From the NCBI RefSeq assembly GCF_946481145.1, contig NZ_CAMLMJ010000025.1, positions 1-62,455 of the forward strand: a stretch of DNA of 62,455 nt. The letters are read 5' to 3'. Of the stretch, positions 8,541 to 16,090 are shown piece after piece (the stretch's first letter is position 1; every line of letters begins with the position of its first letter). The position numbers and the translations under genes were made by a program. The notes beneath the pieces were generated by a model that had not been told where the DNA came from, made no database searches, and saw only the letters and a list, made by a program, of their open reading frames with translations. This stretch comes from an uncultured Sediminibacterium sp. (GTDB taxonomy: Bacteria > Bacteroidota > Bacteroidia > Chitinophagales > Chitinophagaceae).

Positions 8541-8831
8541 TACAATCTCTTTAACTACCGTCAATCGAAGGCTGCAATAATATTAAATAATCCAAACCCT
8601 CCAAATGTTTTTTTAATGAACTGAACCGTTTTATGCCAAAGATTTGTGGATATCTGAATCCGATTATTATAACATACTGAATATCAGTGATTTGTATGGA
8701 ATGTTTTTTTTGATGGAATGGGAAAAATGCTTAAATTGCTGTAAAGACAGGAAGACGCGCGCGCAGGAGAGAATAAATCTAATACCCGGTTTTATCTAAC
8801 AACCCTAACATACAACCAAAACTGCTTCTAC
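8541..8831. other. Divergent intergenic region upstream of rpoD
   Basis: AT-rich gap between the START-like gene and rpoD. It must hold the rpoD promoter, but I see no good TANNTTTG box. A CG alternation (ACGCGCGCGC) at about 8755-8764 stands out from the AT-rich surroundings. No ORF, repeat array or RNA gene was recognised. Confidence 0.5.
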
Positions 8832-9704
8832 ATGAGTATGCGTCAACTCAAAATCACGAAGTCGATTACGAATCGTGAATCACAGAGCCTGGAGAAATAC
8901 CTGCAGGAAATCGGAAAAGTAGACCTTATCAATCCAGAAGAAGAAGTGCAATTAGCCATGCGCATCCGTCAGGGCGACCAACGGGCCCTGGACAGACTGG
9001 TTAAGTCGAACCTGCGTTTTGTGGTTTCTGTTGCCAAACAATACCAGAACCAGGGATTAACCCTACCAGATCTTATCAATGAAGGAAACCTGGGATTAAT
9101 AAAAGCAGCCTTGCGTTTTGATGAAACAAGGGGGTTTAAATTTATCTCTTATGCCGTTTGGTGGATCAGACAAAGTATTCTACAAGCGCTGGCCGAACAG
9201 AGCCGGATAGTGCGATTACCATTGAATAAAGTTGGTTTAACGAACCGTATCAGTAAAGCCTATCAACTGCTTGAACAGGAATATGAGCGGGAGCCAACAG
9301 CCCAGGAATTGGCAGATCTCTTAGAACTAAGTATTGAAGAAGTTACGGCTACCATGAGTGTAGGTTTTCGTCATGTTAGCATGGATACTCCCTTATCAGA
9401 TGGGGAAGACGGCACTTTAATGGATGTTATGGAAAACCCCAATGCCGAACGAACCGACGAAAACCTCGTACACTACGAATCACTTCGGTTAGAGATAGAG
9501 CGAAGCCTTAAAACTTTAACGGAGCGGCAGAAAGACGTACTCTGTTATTTTTTCGGGATCGGGGTAGATAACCCGCTCAGTCTGGAAGATATTGGTGAAA
9601 GATTTAACCTTACCCGTGAAAGGGTGCGGCAGATAAAAGACAAAGCCATCACCAAACTACGCAGTACCAGCAGGTGCAAACATTTGAAAGTGTATCTCGG
9701 GTAA
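8832..9704 (+). CDS. rpoD: Primary RNA polymerase sigma factor (RpoD/SigA)
   Basis: Housekeeping sigma factor directing RNA polymerase to vegetative promoters. The 290-residue protein lacks region 1.1, as usual in Bacteroidota. Region 1.2 begins at [15 protein letters not shown]. Region 2 includes [28 protein letters not shown] and [13 protein letters not shown], which contact core enzyme and the -10-like element. Region 3 follows, and region 4 ends with [18 protein letters not shown], the helix-turn-helix for the upstream element. The start could also be the second Met (8838). It is followed by a terminator-like hairpin and ffh. Confidence 0.96.
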   Translation: MSMRQLKITKSITNRESQSLEKYLQEIGKVDLINPEEEVQLAMRIRQGDQRALDRLVKSNLRFVVSVAKQYQNQGLTLPDLINEGNLGLIKAALRFDETRGFKFISYAVWWIRQSILQALAEQSRIVRLPLNKVGLTNRISKAYQLLEQEYEREPTAQELADLLELSIEEVTATMSVGFRHVSMDTPLSDGEDGTLMDVMENPNAERTDENLVHYESLRLEIERSLKTLTERQKDVLCYFFGIGVDNPLSLEDIGERFNLTRERVRQIKDKAITKLRSTSRCKHLKVYLG

Positions 9705-9715
9705 AAAATCCGTAC

Positions 9716-9723
9716 TATATTTG
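9716..9723 (+). promoter_or_regulatory. Candidate -7 box for ffh (TATATTTG)
   Basis: Matches the Bacteroidota -7 consensus TANNTTTG, 64 bp upstream of the ffh start. No clear TTG element lies 19-21 nt upstream. Transcription would begin just before the hairpin at 9732-9760. Confidence 0.4.
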
Positions 9724-9731
9724 CGCAGCTT

Positions 9732-9760
9732 AAGTGAACCTGATATTGGTTCACTTTTTT
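9732..9760 (+). terminator. Rho-independent terminator after rpoD
   Basis: AAGTGAACC (9732-9740) pairs exactly with GGTTCACTT (9748-9756), loop of 7 nt, followed by a T-run. It sits between rpoD and ffh and ends about 28 bp before the ffh start. Confidence 0.85.
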
Positions 9761-9787
9761 ATTGGTGAAAGCCCGAAATAGTGAATT

Positions 9788-11110
9788 ATGTTCCAGAATC
9801 TCTCTGAAAGATTAGAATCAGCCTTTAAGAACCTCAAAGGTGAGTCGCGCATTAACGACCTGAATATTGCCAATACGGTAAAAGATATTCGCCGTGCATT
9901 GATTGATGCGGATGTGAATTTTAAAATAGCCAAAGAGTTTACCGATAAGGTAAAAGACAAAGCCGTTGGTGAAAAAGTAATCAATGCGATTAGTCCTGGC
10001 CAGTTGATGGTAAAAATTGTACAGGATGAACTAACAGAACTAATGGGTGGTTCTGAAGCCCCTTTTAATATTACCGGAAACCCCGCTGTAATTCTTATTG
10101 CAGGCTTACAAGGTAGTGGTAAAACCACTTTTACCGGAAAACTTGCGAACTACCTCAAAACAAAAAAAGGAAAATCTCCTTTATTAGTTGCTGCAGATAT
10201 TTACAGACCTGCCGCCATTGATCAGTTAACGGTTCTTGCAGAGCAGGTTGGAGTTGACATTTATAGCGAGCGTGAAAATAAAGACGCCGTTGCCATCGCA
10301 TTAAATGCGATCAAAGAGGCGAAAGCAAAGAATAAAAATGTAGTCATCATCGATACTGCCGGTCGTCTTGCAGTAGATGAGGCGATGATGAAAGAAGTTG
10401 CTGATATTAAAGCAGCGGTTAATCCTACAGAGATTTTGTTTGTGGTGGATTCCATGACCGGACAGGATGCTGTGAATACCGCAAAAGCATTCAACGACCG
10501 ACTCGATTTTTCTGGTGTTGTACTGACTAAATTAGATGGCGATACACGCGGTGGTGCTGCACTTTCAATTAAATACACCGTTAACAAACCAATCAAGTTT
10601 GTAAGTAGTGGAGAGAAACTCGACACGCTGGATATCTTTTATCCTGAAAGGATGGCACAGCGTATCCTGGGAATGGGTGATATTACTACACTCGTAGAAA
10701 AAGCACAGGCCCAGTATGATGAAGTGCAGGCAAAGAAACTGGAGAAGAAAATCAGGAAAAATCAATTCGATTTCCAGGACTTTCTTGATCAGTTACAACA
10801 GATAAAGAAAATGGGAAACCTGAAAGACCTGATGGGTATGATACCTGGTGTAGGTAAAGCCATTAAGGATGTAGACATCAATGATGATGCTTTCAAAGGC
10901 ATAGAAGCCATGATCAGTTCTATGACCCCACATGAAAGGGCCAATCCTGATAGCCTCACGCCAAGTCGCAAGCAAAGAATAGCCAAAGGAAGTGGAAAAG
11001 ATATAGCCGAGTTAAACGCATTCATGAAACAGTTCGAGCAGATGAAACAGATGATGAAGATGATGAACAATATGCCGATGGGCGGCAGACTTCCTGGGAT
11101 GCGGAGATAA
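9788..11110 (+). CDS. ffh: Signal recognition particle protein Ffh (SRP54)
   Basis: GTPase that binds signal sequences on ribosomes together with 4.5S RNA and delivers them to FtsY for membrane insertion. The 440-residue protein has the N domain at 1-90, then a G domain with GLQGSGKTTFTGKLA (P-loop), DTAGRL and TKLDGDTRGG. The M domain follows from about 300 and ends in a methionine-rich tail (MKQMMKMMNNMPMGGRLPGMRR region). All GTPase motifs are intact and the length is normal. A small hairpin (11142-11158) without a U-run follows the gene. Confidence 0.97.
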   Translation: MFQNLSERLESAFKNLKGESRINDLNIANTVKDIRRALIDADVNFKIAKEFTDKVKDKAVGEKVINAISPGQLMVKIVQDELTELMGGSEAPFNITGNPAVILIAGLQGSGKTTFTGKLANYLKTKKGKSPLLVAADIYRPAAIDQLTVLAEQVGVDIYSERENKDAVAIALNAIKEAKAKNKNVVIIDTAGRLAVDEAMMKEVADIKAAVNPTEILFVVDSMTGQDAVNTAKAFNDRLDFSGVVLTKLDGDTRGGAALSIKYTVNKPIKFVSSGEKLDTLDIFYPERMAQRILGMGDITTLVEKAQAQYDEVQAKKLEKKIRKNQFDFQDFLDQLQQIKKMGNLKDLMGMIPGVGKAIKDVDINDDAFKGIEAMISSMTPHERANPDSLTPSRKQRIAKGSGKDIAELNAFMKQFEQMKQMMKMMNNMPMGGRLPGMRR

Positions 11111-11170
11111 ATTGTTTGTATGGTACAACTATTTTGATTTTACTGGTGTCATACCAGTTCATAAGCATTT

Positions 11171-13375
11171 ATGCGGGTACTGGTTTGTATATTCTCAATA
11201 GGTTTTAGTTTATTCTGCCATCAGGTGATTGGACAGACCGCTATTCTTGTTGCGTCAGATGGTAAGTTTTATGATTTTGATATTGTAAATGGTGTTTGTA
11301 CAGCAAAAGCAAAAACCAATTTCTGTAACCTGAATGTTCCCGGGTACTCGGTTGCCCAGTACAAAAACAAAGTATACTACAATACACCAACAAACGAGTT
11401 ATACGAAACCGATCTTTTGAACCCAGCTCTTTGTCGCCCTCTTTCCGTTTTTGCATCAGGAAATGCAATGACAGCAGACAAAAATGGCACTTTGTATTGG
11501 GTTAACGGTCAAACTTTATACCGTCTTCCAAATGGTTGGACACAACCGGAAATTTTAGGAGCTATGCCTTTCTCAGCAGCCGGCGATCTTGTCTTTTTTG
11601 GTGATAAATTATTAATGGCAGCTTCTCCTAATGCAACAGTGAGCAATTTTAGTTTGGTTGAAGTAAATATTAGTTCACCACGCGATAGTAAAGTATTCAT
11701 GGAAACACCAGGGTACGACTTTTACGGGATTATGAGTATATCAACCGGTTGTAATGAAAATAGATTTTATGGAATTTCCAATAGCCTTGTTGGAACGGGG
11801 AGTGATATTGTGGAACTAGACCTTGCGAATAAAATAATTAAAGGAATATTTTGCTCCGTTAATTTTCAGGTGTACGATGCCGCTTCCTATACCGAAACAG
11901 GTGAAGTAAAAGGAATCAATATAAATAACATAAGTGTAAAACCTCAATGCGATGGTTCAGGTTTAGGTGAAGTTGGTGTAGCAGCTACCAGTGCTACTGC
12001 ATCTGCCAATCTTCTTTTTTCTATCAATAATAATACGGCAGTGCCTTCTGGATTGTTCGCCAATCTTTCTGCCGGAACCTATCCTATCAAAATAACCAGT
12101 TCGGATGGTTGTACCAAAGACACATTTGCTACTGTTCCATTTATTGATCGCCTGAGAGTTAATATGATTACAACACCCGATACTTGTGGCACTCTAAAAG
12201 GTGGTGTAGTTATTAATGGAATAAGTAATCATACCGGATTTCGTTACTCTCTTGAGAATGCTTCTTATGTAGCAGGAAATGTGTTTAATAATCTATCTGC
12301 TGGAATCAAATCATTAAAAGTTATTGAAACAAATGGTTGTGAACTGGATACCAGTTTTACCATCGGAAGTTTTCAACCACCTATTCCAATTAGTTCACTG
12401 GATATCACCAGTGCGAACTGTACAAATTCAGACGGATCAATTAAGGTTAATTTTAGTGCAGGTGCAACCATTCAGGGAGCCCGAATTAACGGAGGTTCGG
12501 TTCAAACGAATTACCAATTTACCAACCTGCCGGCAGGTACACATCAATTACAAGTTTTAACGGCCAGTTGCATTTATGATACTACCATAACAATACCCAG
12601 TTTGTCTACAACACCGCCTGTTGTTTCGTATTCGGCCAATGCACCTGATTGCGGGACCAAATCGAATGGTTCTTTACAGATAAATCTTAACGGAACTGTG
12701 GGTCCTTATACCTATAGTTTAAATCAATCACCCTATACGAATAATACTTATTATCCCAATCTGGCATCAGGTGTTTATCCCATCACTATAAAAGATGCCA
12801 AGGGGTGTGTTTTTACTGGTAGCGCAACAGTACCTCCATTCGTAGCCCAACCTGTGAACGTACAATGGAATGCAATACCTGCCGACTGCTGGCAGGCAGG
12901 TGGTAAACTAACTCTTATAGCCAATGGTTCAGAAGCTCCTTATTTCTATAGAATCAATAATCAGGTATACCAAGCAGGTCGGGAAGCTTCCGGAATAGCT
13001 CCGGGTACCTATATCACCCAAATTTTAAATGGGAATAATTGTCCGGTTGATTCCCTTAGCATTACCATTACCACGCAACAATTGCCGGGTGTAGTGTGCG
13101 ATACCGTTTATGTGCCTACTGGTTTTACCCCCAATGGAGATGGTAAAAATGATGAACTGAGACCAACAGCAGGTTCTGTTATTAACAACTTCATTTTCAG
13201 GGTGTTCAACAGATCCGGACAGGTAGTTTTTGAAACAAAAGAAAGTGGAAAGGGGTGGAATGGCCGTTTTAAAGGGATAGATCAGCCTCAGGGTACTTAC
13301 GTATGGACATTTACCTATATAGGTCCGAATATGCAACAAAAGGTATTCAGGGGAACTACGGTACTGATTAGGTAA
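11171..13375 (+). CDS. T9SS type B surface protein with SprB-like repeats
   Basis: Exported protein expected to be secreted by the type IX system and held at the cell surface; possibly an adhesin. A signal peptide covers residues 1-22. An N-terminal region (about 25-255) resembles a propeller-like domain (DGKFYDFDIVNG, KNGTLYWVNGQTLYRLPNG). Five SprB-type repeats of about 75-90 residues follow, each with an LSAGTYPIKI-like strand and a conserved GC pair (SSDGCTKD, ETNGCELD, DAKGCVF). The last 85 or so residues are the gliding-motility/CHU C-terminal sorting domain, starting at VPTGFTPNGDGKNDELRP. The length is short compared with true SprB. No partner gene is adjacent, and its ligand is unknown. 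Confidence 0.88.
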   Translation: MRVLVCIFSIGFSLFCHQVIGQTAILVASDGKFYDFDIVNGVCTAKAKTNFCNLNVPGYSVAQYKNKVYYNTPTNELYETDLLNPALCRPLSVFASGNAMTADKNGTLYWVNGQTLYRLPNGWTQPEILGAMPFSAAGDLVFFGDKLLMAASPNATVSNFSLVEVNISSPRDSKVFMETPGYDFYGIMSISTGCNENRFYGISNSLVGTGSDIVELDLANKIIKGIFCSVNFQVYDAASYTETGEVKGININNISVKPQCDGSGLGEVGVAATSATASANLLFSINNNTAVPSGLFANLSAGTYPIKITSSDGCTKDTFATVPFIDRLRVNMITTPDTCGTLKGGVVINGISNHTGFRYSLENASYVAGNVFNNLSAGIKSLKVIETNGCELDTSFTIGSFQPPIPISSLDITSANCTNSDGSIKVNFSAGATIQGARINGGSVQTNYQFTNLPAGTHQLQVLTASCIYDTTITIPSLSTTPPVVSYSANAPDCGTKSNGSLQINLNGTVGPYTYSLNQSPYTNNTYYPNLASGVYPITIKDAKGCVFTGSATVPPFVAQPVNVQWNAIPADCWQAGGKLTLIANGSEAPYFYRINNQVYQAGREASGIAPGTYITQILNGNNCPVDSLSITITTQQLPGVVCDTVYVPTGFTPNGDGKNDELRPTAGSVINNFIFRVFNRSGQVVFETKESGKGWNGRFKGIDQPQGTYVWTFTYIGPNMQQKVFRGTTVLIR

Positions 13376-13405
13376 CAGTATATTAACTTTTCAGTATGGA
13401 TTAGC

Positions 13406-13437
13406 TTTGGAAATATAGGTGTAAACACTTATTTTTG
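13406..13437 (+). promoter_or_regulatory. rpsP promoter (TTTG-N20-TATTTTTG)
   Basis: A -33 element TTTG at 13406-13409 and a -7 element TATTTTTG at 13430-13437 are separated by 20 nt, matching the Bacteroidota consensus. The start site would be near 13442, leaving a leader of about 40 nt before rpsP. Confidence 0.75.
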
Positions 13438-13484
13438 CCGCCTGATTCACCCTATTTCTTAACGCCTATAAATTTCTATTTAAC

Positions 13485-13952
13485 ATGGCAGTAAAAATGA
13501 GATTACAGAGACACGGTAGCAAAAAGCGCCCATTTTACTTCATCGTAGTGGCCGATGGCCGTGCTCCAAGGGATGGTAAGTTTATCCAAAAGATTGGAAC
13601 TTACAATCCGCTGACTGTTCCCGCAACTATCCAGTTAGACCGTCAAAAAGCCCTGGAATGGTTGAACAAAGGTGCACAACCTACCGATACAGTCCGCCGA
13701 ATCCTCTCTTTCAAGGGAGTGTTGTACCTGAAGCACCTGTTAAGAGGTGTGAAATTGGGTCTGTTTGATGATGCAACCGCTATGACTAAATTCCAGGCAT
13801 GGCACAATGAGCATGAAGCAAATATTACCCGTCGTAATGAAGAGCACAGAAAAAATCAGCGTGCAAAAAGAGCTTATACACCAGTTGTAAAAAAGGTGGA
13901 AGCTAAAGCTGAAGAAACTGCCGCTCCTGCTGAAGGAACTACAGAAGCTTAA
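13485..13952 (+). CDS. rpsP: 30S ribosomal protein S16
   Basis: Small-subunit ribosomal protein needed for 30S assembly. [18 protein letters not shown] and the segment [20 protein letters not shown] are diagnostic for the first 45 residues. The core ends near residue 85; the rest of the 155 residues is a lysine/alanine/glutamate-rich tail ending APAEGTTEA, longer than the enterobacterial protein but common in this phylum. A strong promoter lies upstream and a strong terminator directly downstream, so it is largely a single-gene unit. Confidence 0.97.
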   Translation: MAVKMRLQRHGSKKRPFYFIVVADGRAPRDGKFIQKIGTYNPLTVPATIQLDRQKALEWLNKGAQPTDTVRRILSFKGVLYLKHLLRGVKLGLFDDATAMTKFQAWHNEHEANITRRNEEHRKNQRAKRAYTPVVKKVEAKAEETAAPAEGTTEA

Positions 13953-13976
13953 TCACGATAAGTTCAACATACTCCT

Positions 13977-14011
13977 GAAAGCCCCGATAGAACTGTCGGG
14001 GCTTTCTTTTT
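13977..14011 (+). terminator. Rho-independent terminator after rpsP
   Basis: GAAAGCCCCGA pairs with TCGGGGCTTTC around a short loop and is followed by a T-run. It separates rpsP from rimM. A heptamer hairpin begins a few bases later. Confidence 0.93.
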
Positions 14012-14020
14012 AATGTCAGA

Positions 14021-14082
14021 TATCAGATGTCAGATCGCAGATTTTTACTGCTAAGTATAAATCTGCGATCTGACATCTGACA
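14021..14082. repeat. Inverted heptamer arms, family B
   Basis: The 24-nt arms at 14021-14044 and 14059-14082 match with one mismatch and enclose a 14-nt loop. Each arm is made of TGTCAGA/TCGCAGA heptamers. It lies between the rpsP terminator and rimM. Confidence 0.93.
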
Positions 14083-14099
14083 TTCCTAAATTCCTATCT

Positions 14100-14107
14100 T
14101 ATTTTTG
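14100..14107 (+). promoter_or_regulatory. Candidate -7 box for rimM (TATTTTTG), possibly leaderless
   Basis: TATTTTTG ends 4 nt before the rimM ATG, so the transcript would start at or within a base or two of the start codon. No clear -33 TTG is present, because the upstream DNA is the heptamer hairpin. Confidence 0.45.
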
Positions 14108-14111
14108 CACC

Positions 14112-14630
14112 ATGGAATCATACATTCACATAGGCCGTATAGTTGCAAGCTTTGGTTTGAAGGGAGAAGTGATTGTGCAACATGCTTTGGGCAAGAAAAC
14201 AGCTTTGAAAGATGTAAAAGTGTTATTTGTAGAAGAGCAAAAAGGTTCTTATCTGCCCTATTTTATCGAAAGCTCAAAAGCCAAAGACCAGGATGAAATG
14301 TATGTAAAACTCGAAGGCATTAACACCAAAGAATCCGCTGCCAGAATCAGCACCCGAAATGTTTGGTTAAAAGACGCTGATTTCAGAAAGCTGGCAGGTA
14401 AGTCGTCCCCAATTTCCTTAATCGGATATACCATTATCACCGACGAAGAGGAGAACCTCGGTCCGGTAGAAGAAGTGATAGAACAACCACACCAGGTACT
14501 GCTAAAAGTTTTACTGGAAGGAAATGAAGCACTTATACCCCTTCACGAAGAAACCCTCGACAGCATCAACCACGAAACGAAAACAATTCATGTGGTATTA
14601 CCGGATGGTTTGCTGGATATATATAGATAG
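14112..14630 (+). CDS. rimM: Ribosome maturation factor RimM
   Basis: Assists maturation of the 30S head domain and binds S19. The 172-residue protein has the RimM N-terminal barrel, starting IGRIVASFGLKGEVIVQHAL, and a C-terminal PRC-barrel with LIGYTIITDEEENLG and a VLPDGLLDIY ending. Length is normal. In many bacteria rpsP, rimM, trmD and rplS form one operon. Here rpsP has its own terminator and the gene after rimM is an unrelated gene on the other strand. The TAG stop falls in the first unit of a heptamer array. Confidence 0.93.
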   Translation: MESYIHIGRIVASFGLKGEVIVQHALGKKTALKDVKVLFVEEQKGSYLPYFIESSKAKDQDEMYVKLEGINTKESAARISTRNVWLKDADFRKLAGKSSPISLIGYTIITDEEENLGPVEEVIEQPHQVLLKVLLEGNEALIPLHEETLDSINHETKTIHVVLPDGLLDIYR

Positions 14631-14765
14631 AAGATAGTAGATGTTTGATCTCTGATCTCTGATCTTTGATTTATTAGGTTGGTAATAGCAATTAACGTAA
14701 TCAAAATTCAAAATTCAAAAATCAAAAATCCTACATCCGACATCAGCCATCAGCGATCAGACATT
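14631..14765. repeat. Mixed heptamer arms (families B and C) between rimM and the DinB-like gene
   Basis: Left arm at 14637-14671 has GTAGATG, TTTGATC and TCTGATC units. Right arm at 14701-14765 has AAAATTC-type units, then CTACATC, CGACATC, AGCCATC, AGCGATC and AGACATT. The arms are oppositely oriented. The right arm extends into the coding end of the DinB-like gene. Confidence 0.85.
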
Positions 14766-15331
14766 CCCTTTAGCGCTCGCTCTGCCTGGAGAATATGTCT
14801 GTGTTGATGCGCTATATAGAAATTGAAAGTGTCGCCTAGCTTTAGTTTTACCAGTTTTGAGATAGATATCGCACAAGTAGCTTTGCTAAGATCAACTTCT
14901 TTTGCAAGTTCCAATAACTGCAATAATTTTTCCTGCTGTTCAATGAATTCAGCTATTACCTTATGGCTTTCTGAATTGGTAGCCGGGTAATGGTTTTTAG
15001 GGGATGACATTTTTTTATTTACCATGCCATCATTCCCTGGCATCATTAGTTTGGTGAAATAATTACCTAGCCAACCCGATTTAAACTGGGTTGTTGATCC
15101 GTATCCCTTTTCTTTTGCTTTTTTAATGGCTCTTTCCATTTCCGGCAGATAAAAACGACCATAACTGTTCAAGTGCTCAAGACATTGGGTCGCACTCCAT
15201 TTTTCAGGAGCCGTTTTATAACCAAACTCACTATTTTTCAACATTTGCCACTCACTAATGGCTTTGTCTAAAAATGATTCTGTCTGCTCCTGTAATGAAG
15301 ATAAAAGCGTTGTAGATGAATAAATAGGCAT
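14750..15331 (-). CDS. DinB/YfiT-like four-helix putative metal-binding protein
   Basis: Member of the DinB superfamily of four-helix bundles with a three-histidine metal site; several act as thiol transferases, but the role here is unknown. The 193-residue protein has the first helix motif QCLEHLNSYGRFYLP with one candidate His and the last-helix motif FYIAHQHRHILQAERAL with two more, as expected. Its final codons (MSDR and TGA) lie inside a heptamer array. A dyad-symmetric sequence sits just upstream (15377-15402), and the next gene upstream on the same strand encodes a Crp/Fnr regulator that could control it. Confidence 0.82.
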   Translation of the reverse strand: MPIYSSTTLLSSLQEQTESFLDKAISEWQMLKNSEFGYKTAPEKWSATQCLEHLNSYGRFYLPEMERAIKKAKEKGYGSTTQFKSGWLGNYFTKLMMPGNDGMVNKKMSSPKNHYPATNSESHKVIAEFIEQQEKLLQLLELAKEVDLSKATCAISISKLVKLKLGDTFNFYIAHQHRHILQAERALKGMSDR

Positions 15332-15376
15332 TTTGCATTGTTTTTATTACTACAAAGCTGAATTAGTTTTATTCAG

Positions 15377-15402
15377 AAAATCTTGGCGCAGACCAAGATT
15401 TT
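15377..15402. promoter_or_regulatory. Perfect dyad, candidate operator or hairpin
   Basis: AAAATCTTGG (15377-15386) and CCAAGATTTT (15393-15402) are exact reverse complements around CGCAGA. A shorter dyad, CTGAAT/ATTCAG, lies next to it. It is 46 bp upstream of the DinB-like start and downstream of the Crp/Fnr gene, so it could be an operator. It lacks a U-run on the minus strand, which speaks against a simple terminator. Confidence 0.5.
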
Positions 15403-15454
15403 GTAAGAAGGTGAATGGTGAATAATTTTTTAGTCTATAATAGGAATTAATATT

Positions 15455-15488
15455 TTCAAAATTCAAAATTCAAAATTCAAAATTCAAG
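15455..15488. repeat. Tandem heptamers, family C (AAAATTC x4)
   Basis: Four exact AAAATTC units in register, flanked by partial units, end 3 nt from the stop of the Crp/Fnr gene. Confidence 0.95.
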
Positions 15489-15490
15489 TC

Positions 15491-16084
15491 TCACACCCTT
15501 ACCCTACCCAGCAATTTACTAAATGTGGTTGCATCAATGCCTAGGTAGGATGCCAGGTATTTATGGGGTATCAGCCGAAGTACATGTGGACTTCTCTTTA
15601 AGAGTACTTTAAATTTTTCTTCTGCAGAAAAGCATTGCAATTCTATTTGTCTTTCCAGTACACCCATTAAGGAAAAACTGGTGGCTTTTCGAATAAGGGT
15701 TTCGAAATTATGGTAACGATTCATTAGCTCATTTACCTGGAGATAGCTTGTTCTTAAAAAGCTGCTCTTTGTTAATGTTTCAAAGAAAAACTTTGAAGGG
15801 GTTTGTGTTAGAAATGAATCAGCAATACCCGAAAAAGAAAACGGGTAGGTGAAAACTATGGTAGCTTCCCTATCATCATCACCTGCATAAAATGCACGCT
15901 GTACGCCGTCTAAAACAAAATATAGATATCTTTCTGTCTCTCCCTGTTTGGTTAAAACCGATTTTCGTGGGGCAGCAAATGGTTGCCAGCAATCTGCAAA
16001 ATCATTCCATTCATCATCCGACAAAAGATGAATCTTATTGCAAAAATCTCGTAAGGCAGATAAGTCTTTGGGATCGACGCTCAA
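15491..16084 (-). CDS. Crp/Fnr family transcriptional regulator
   Basis: A 197-residue regulator with an N-terminal cyclic-nucleotide-binding-type jellyroll (about 20-125, with GETERYLYFVLDGVQRAFY) and a C-terminal helix-turn-helix in which HKYLASYLGIDATTFSKLLG is the recognition region. There are no Fnr-type cysteines for an iron-sulfur cluster. The effector is unknown. Proteins of this form are very common in Chitinophagales and usually act on neighbouring genes. Here the neighbours are the DinB-like gene downstream and an S41 peptidase 6 bp upstream on the same strand, so the last two may share a transcript. Confidence 0.88.
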   Translation of the reverse strand: MSVDPKDLSALRDFCNKIHLLSDDEWNDFADCWQPFAAPRKSVLTKQGETERYLYFVLDGVQRAFYAGDDDREATIVFTYPFSFSGIADSFLTQTPSKFFFETLTKSSFLRTSYLQVNELMNRYHNFETLIRKATSFSLMGVLERQIELQCFSAEEKFKVLLKRSPHVLRLIPHKYLASYLGIDATTFSKLLGRVRV

Positions 16085-16090
16085 AATAGT

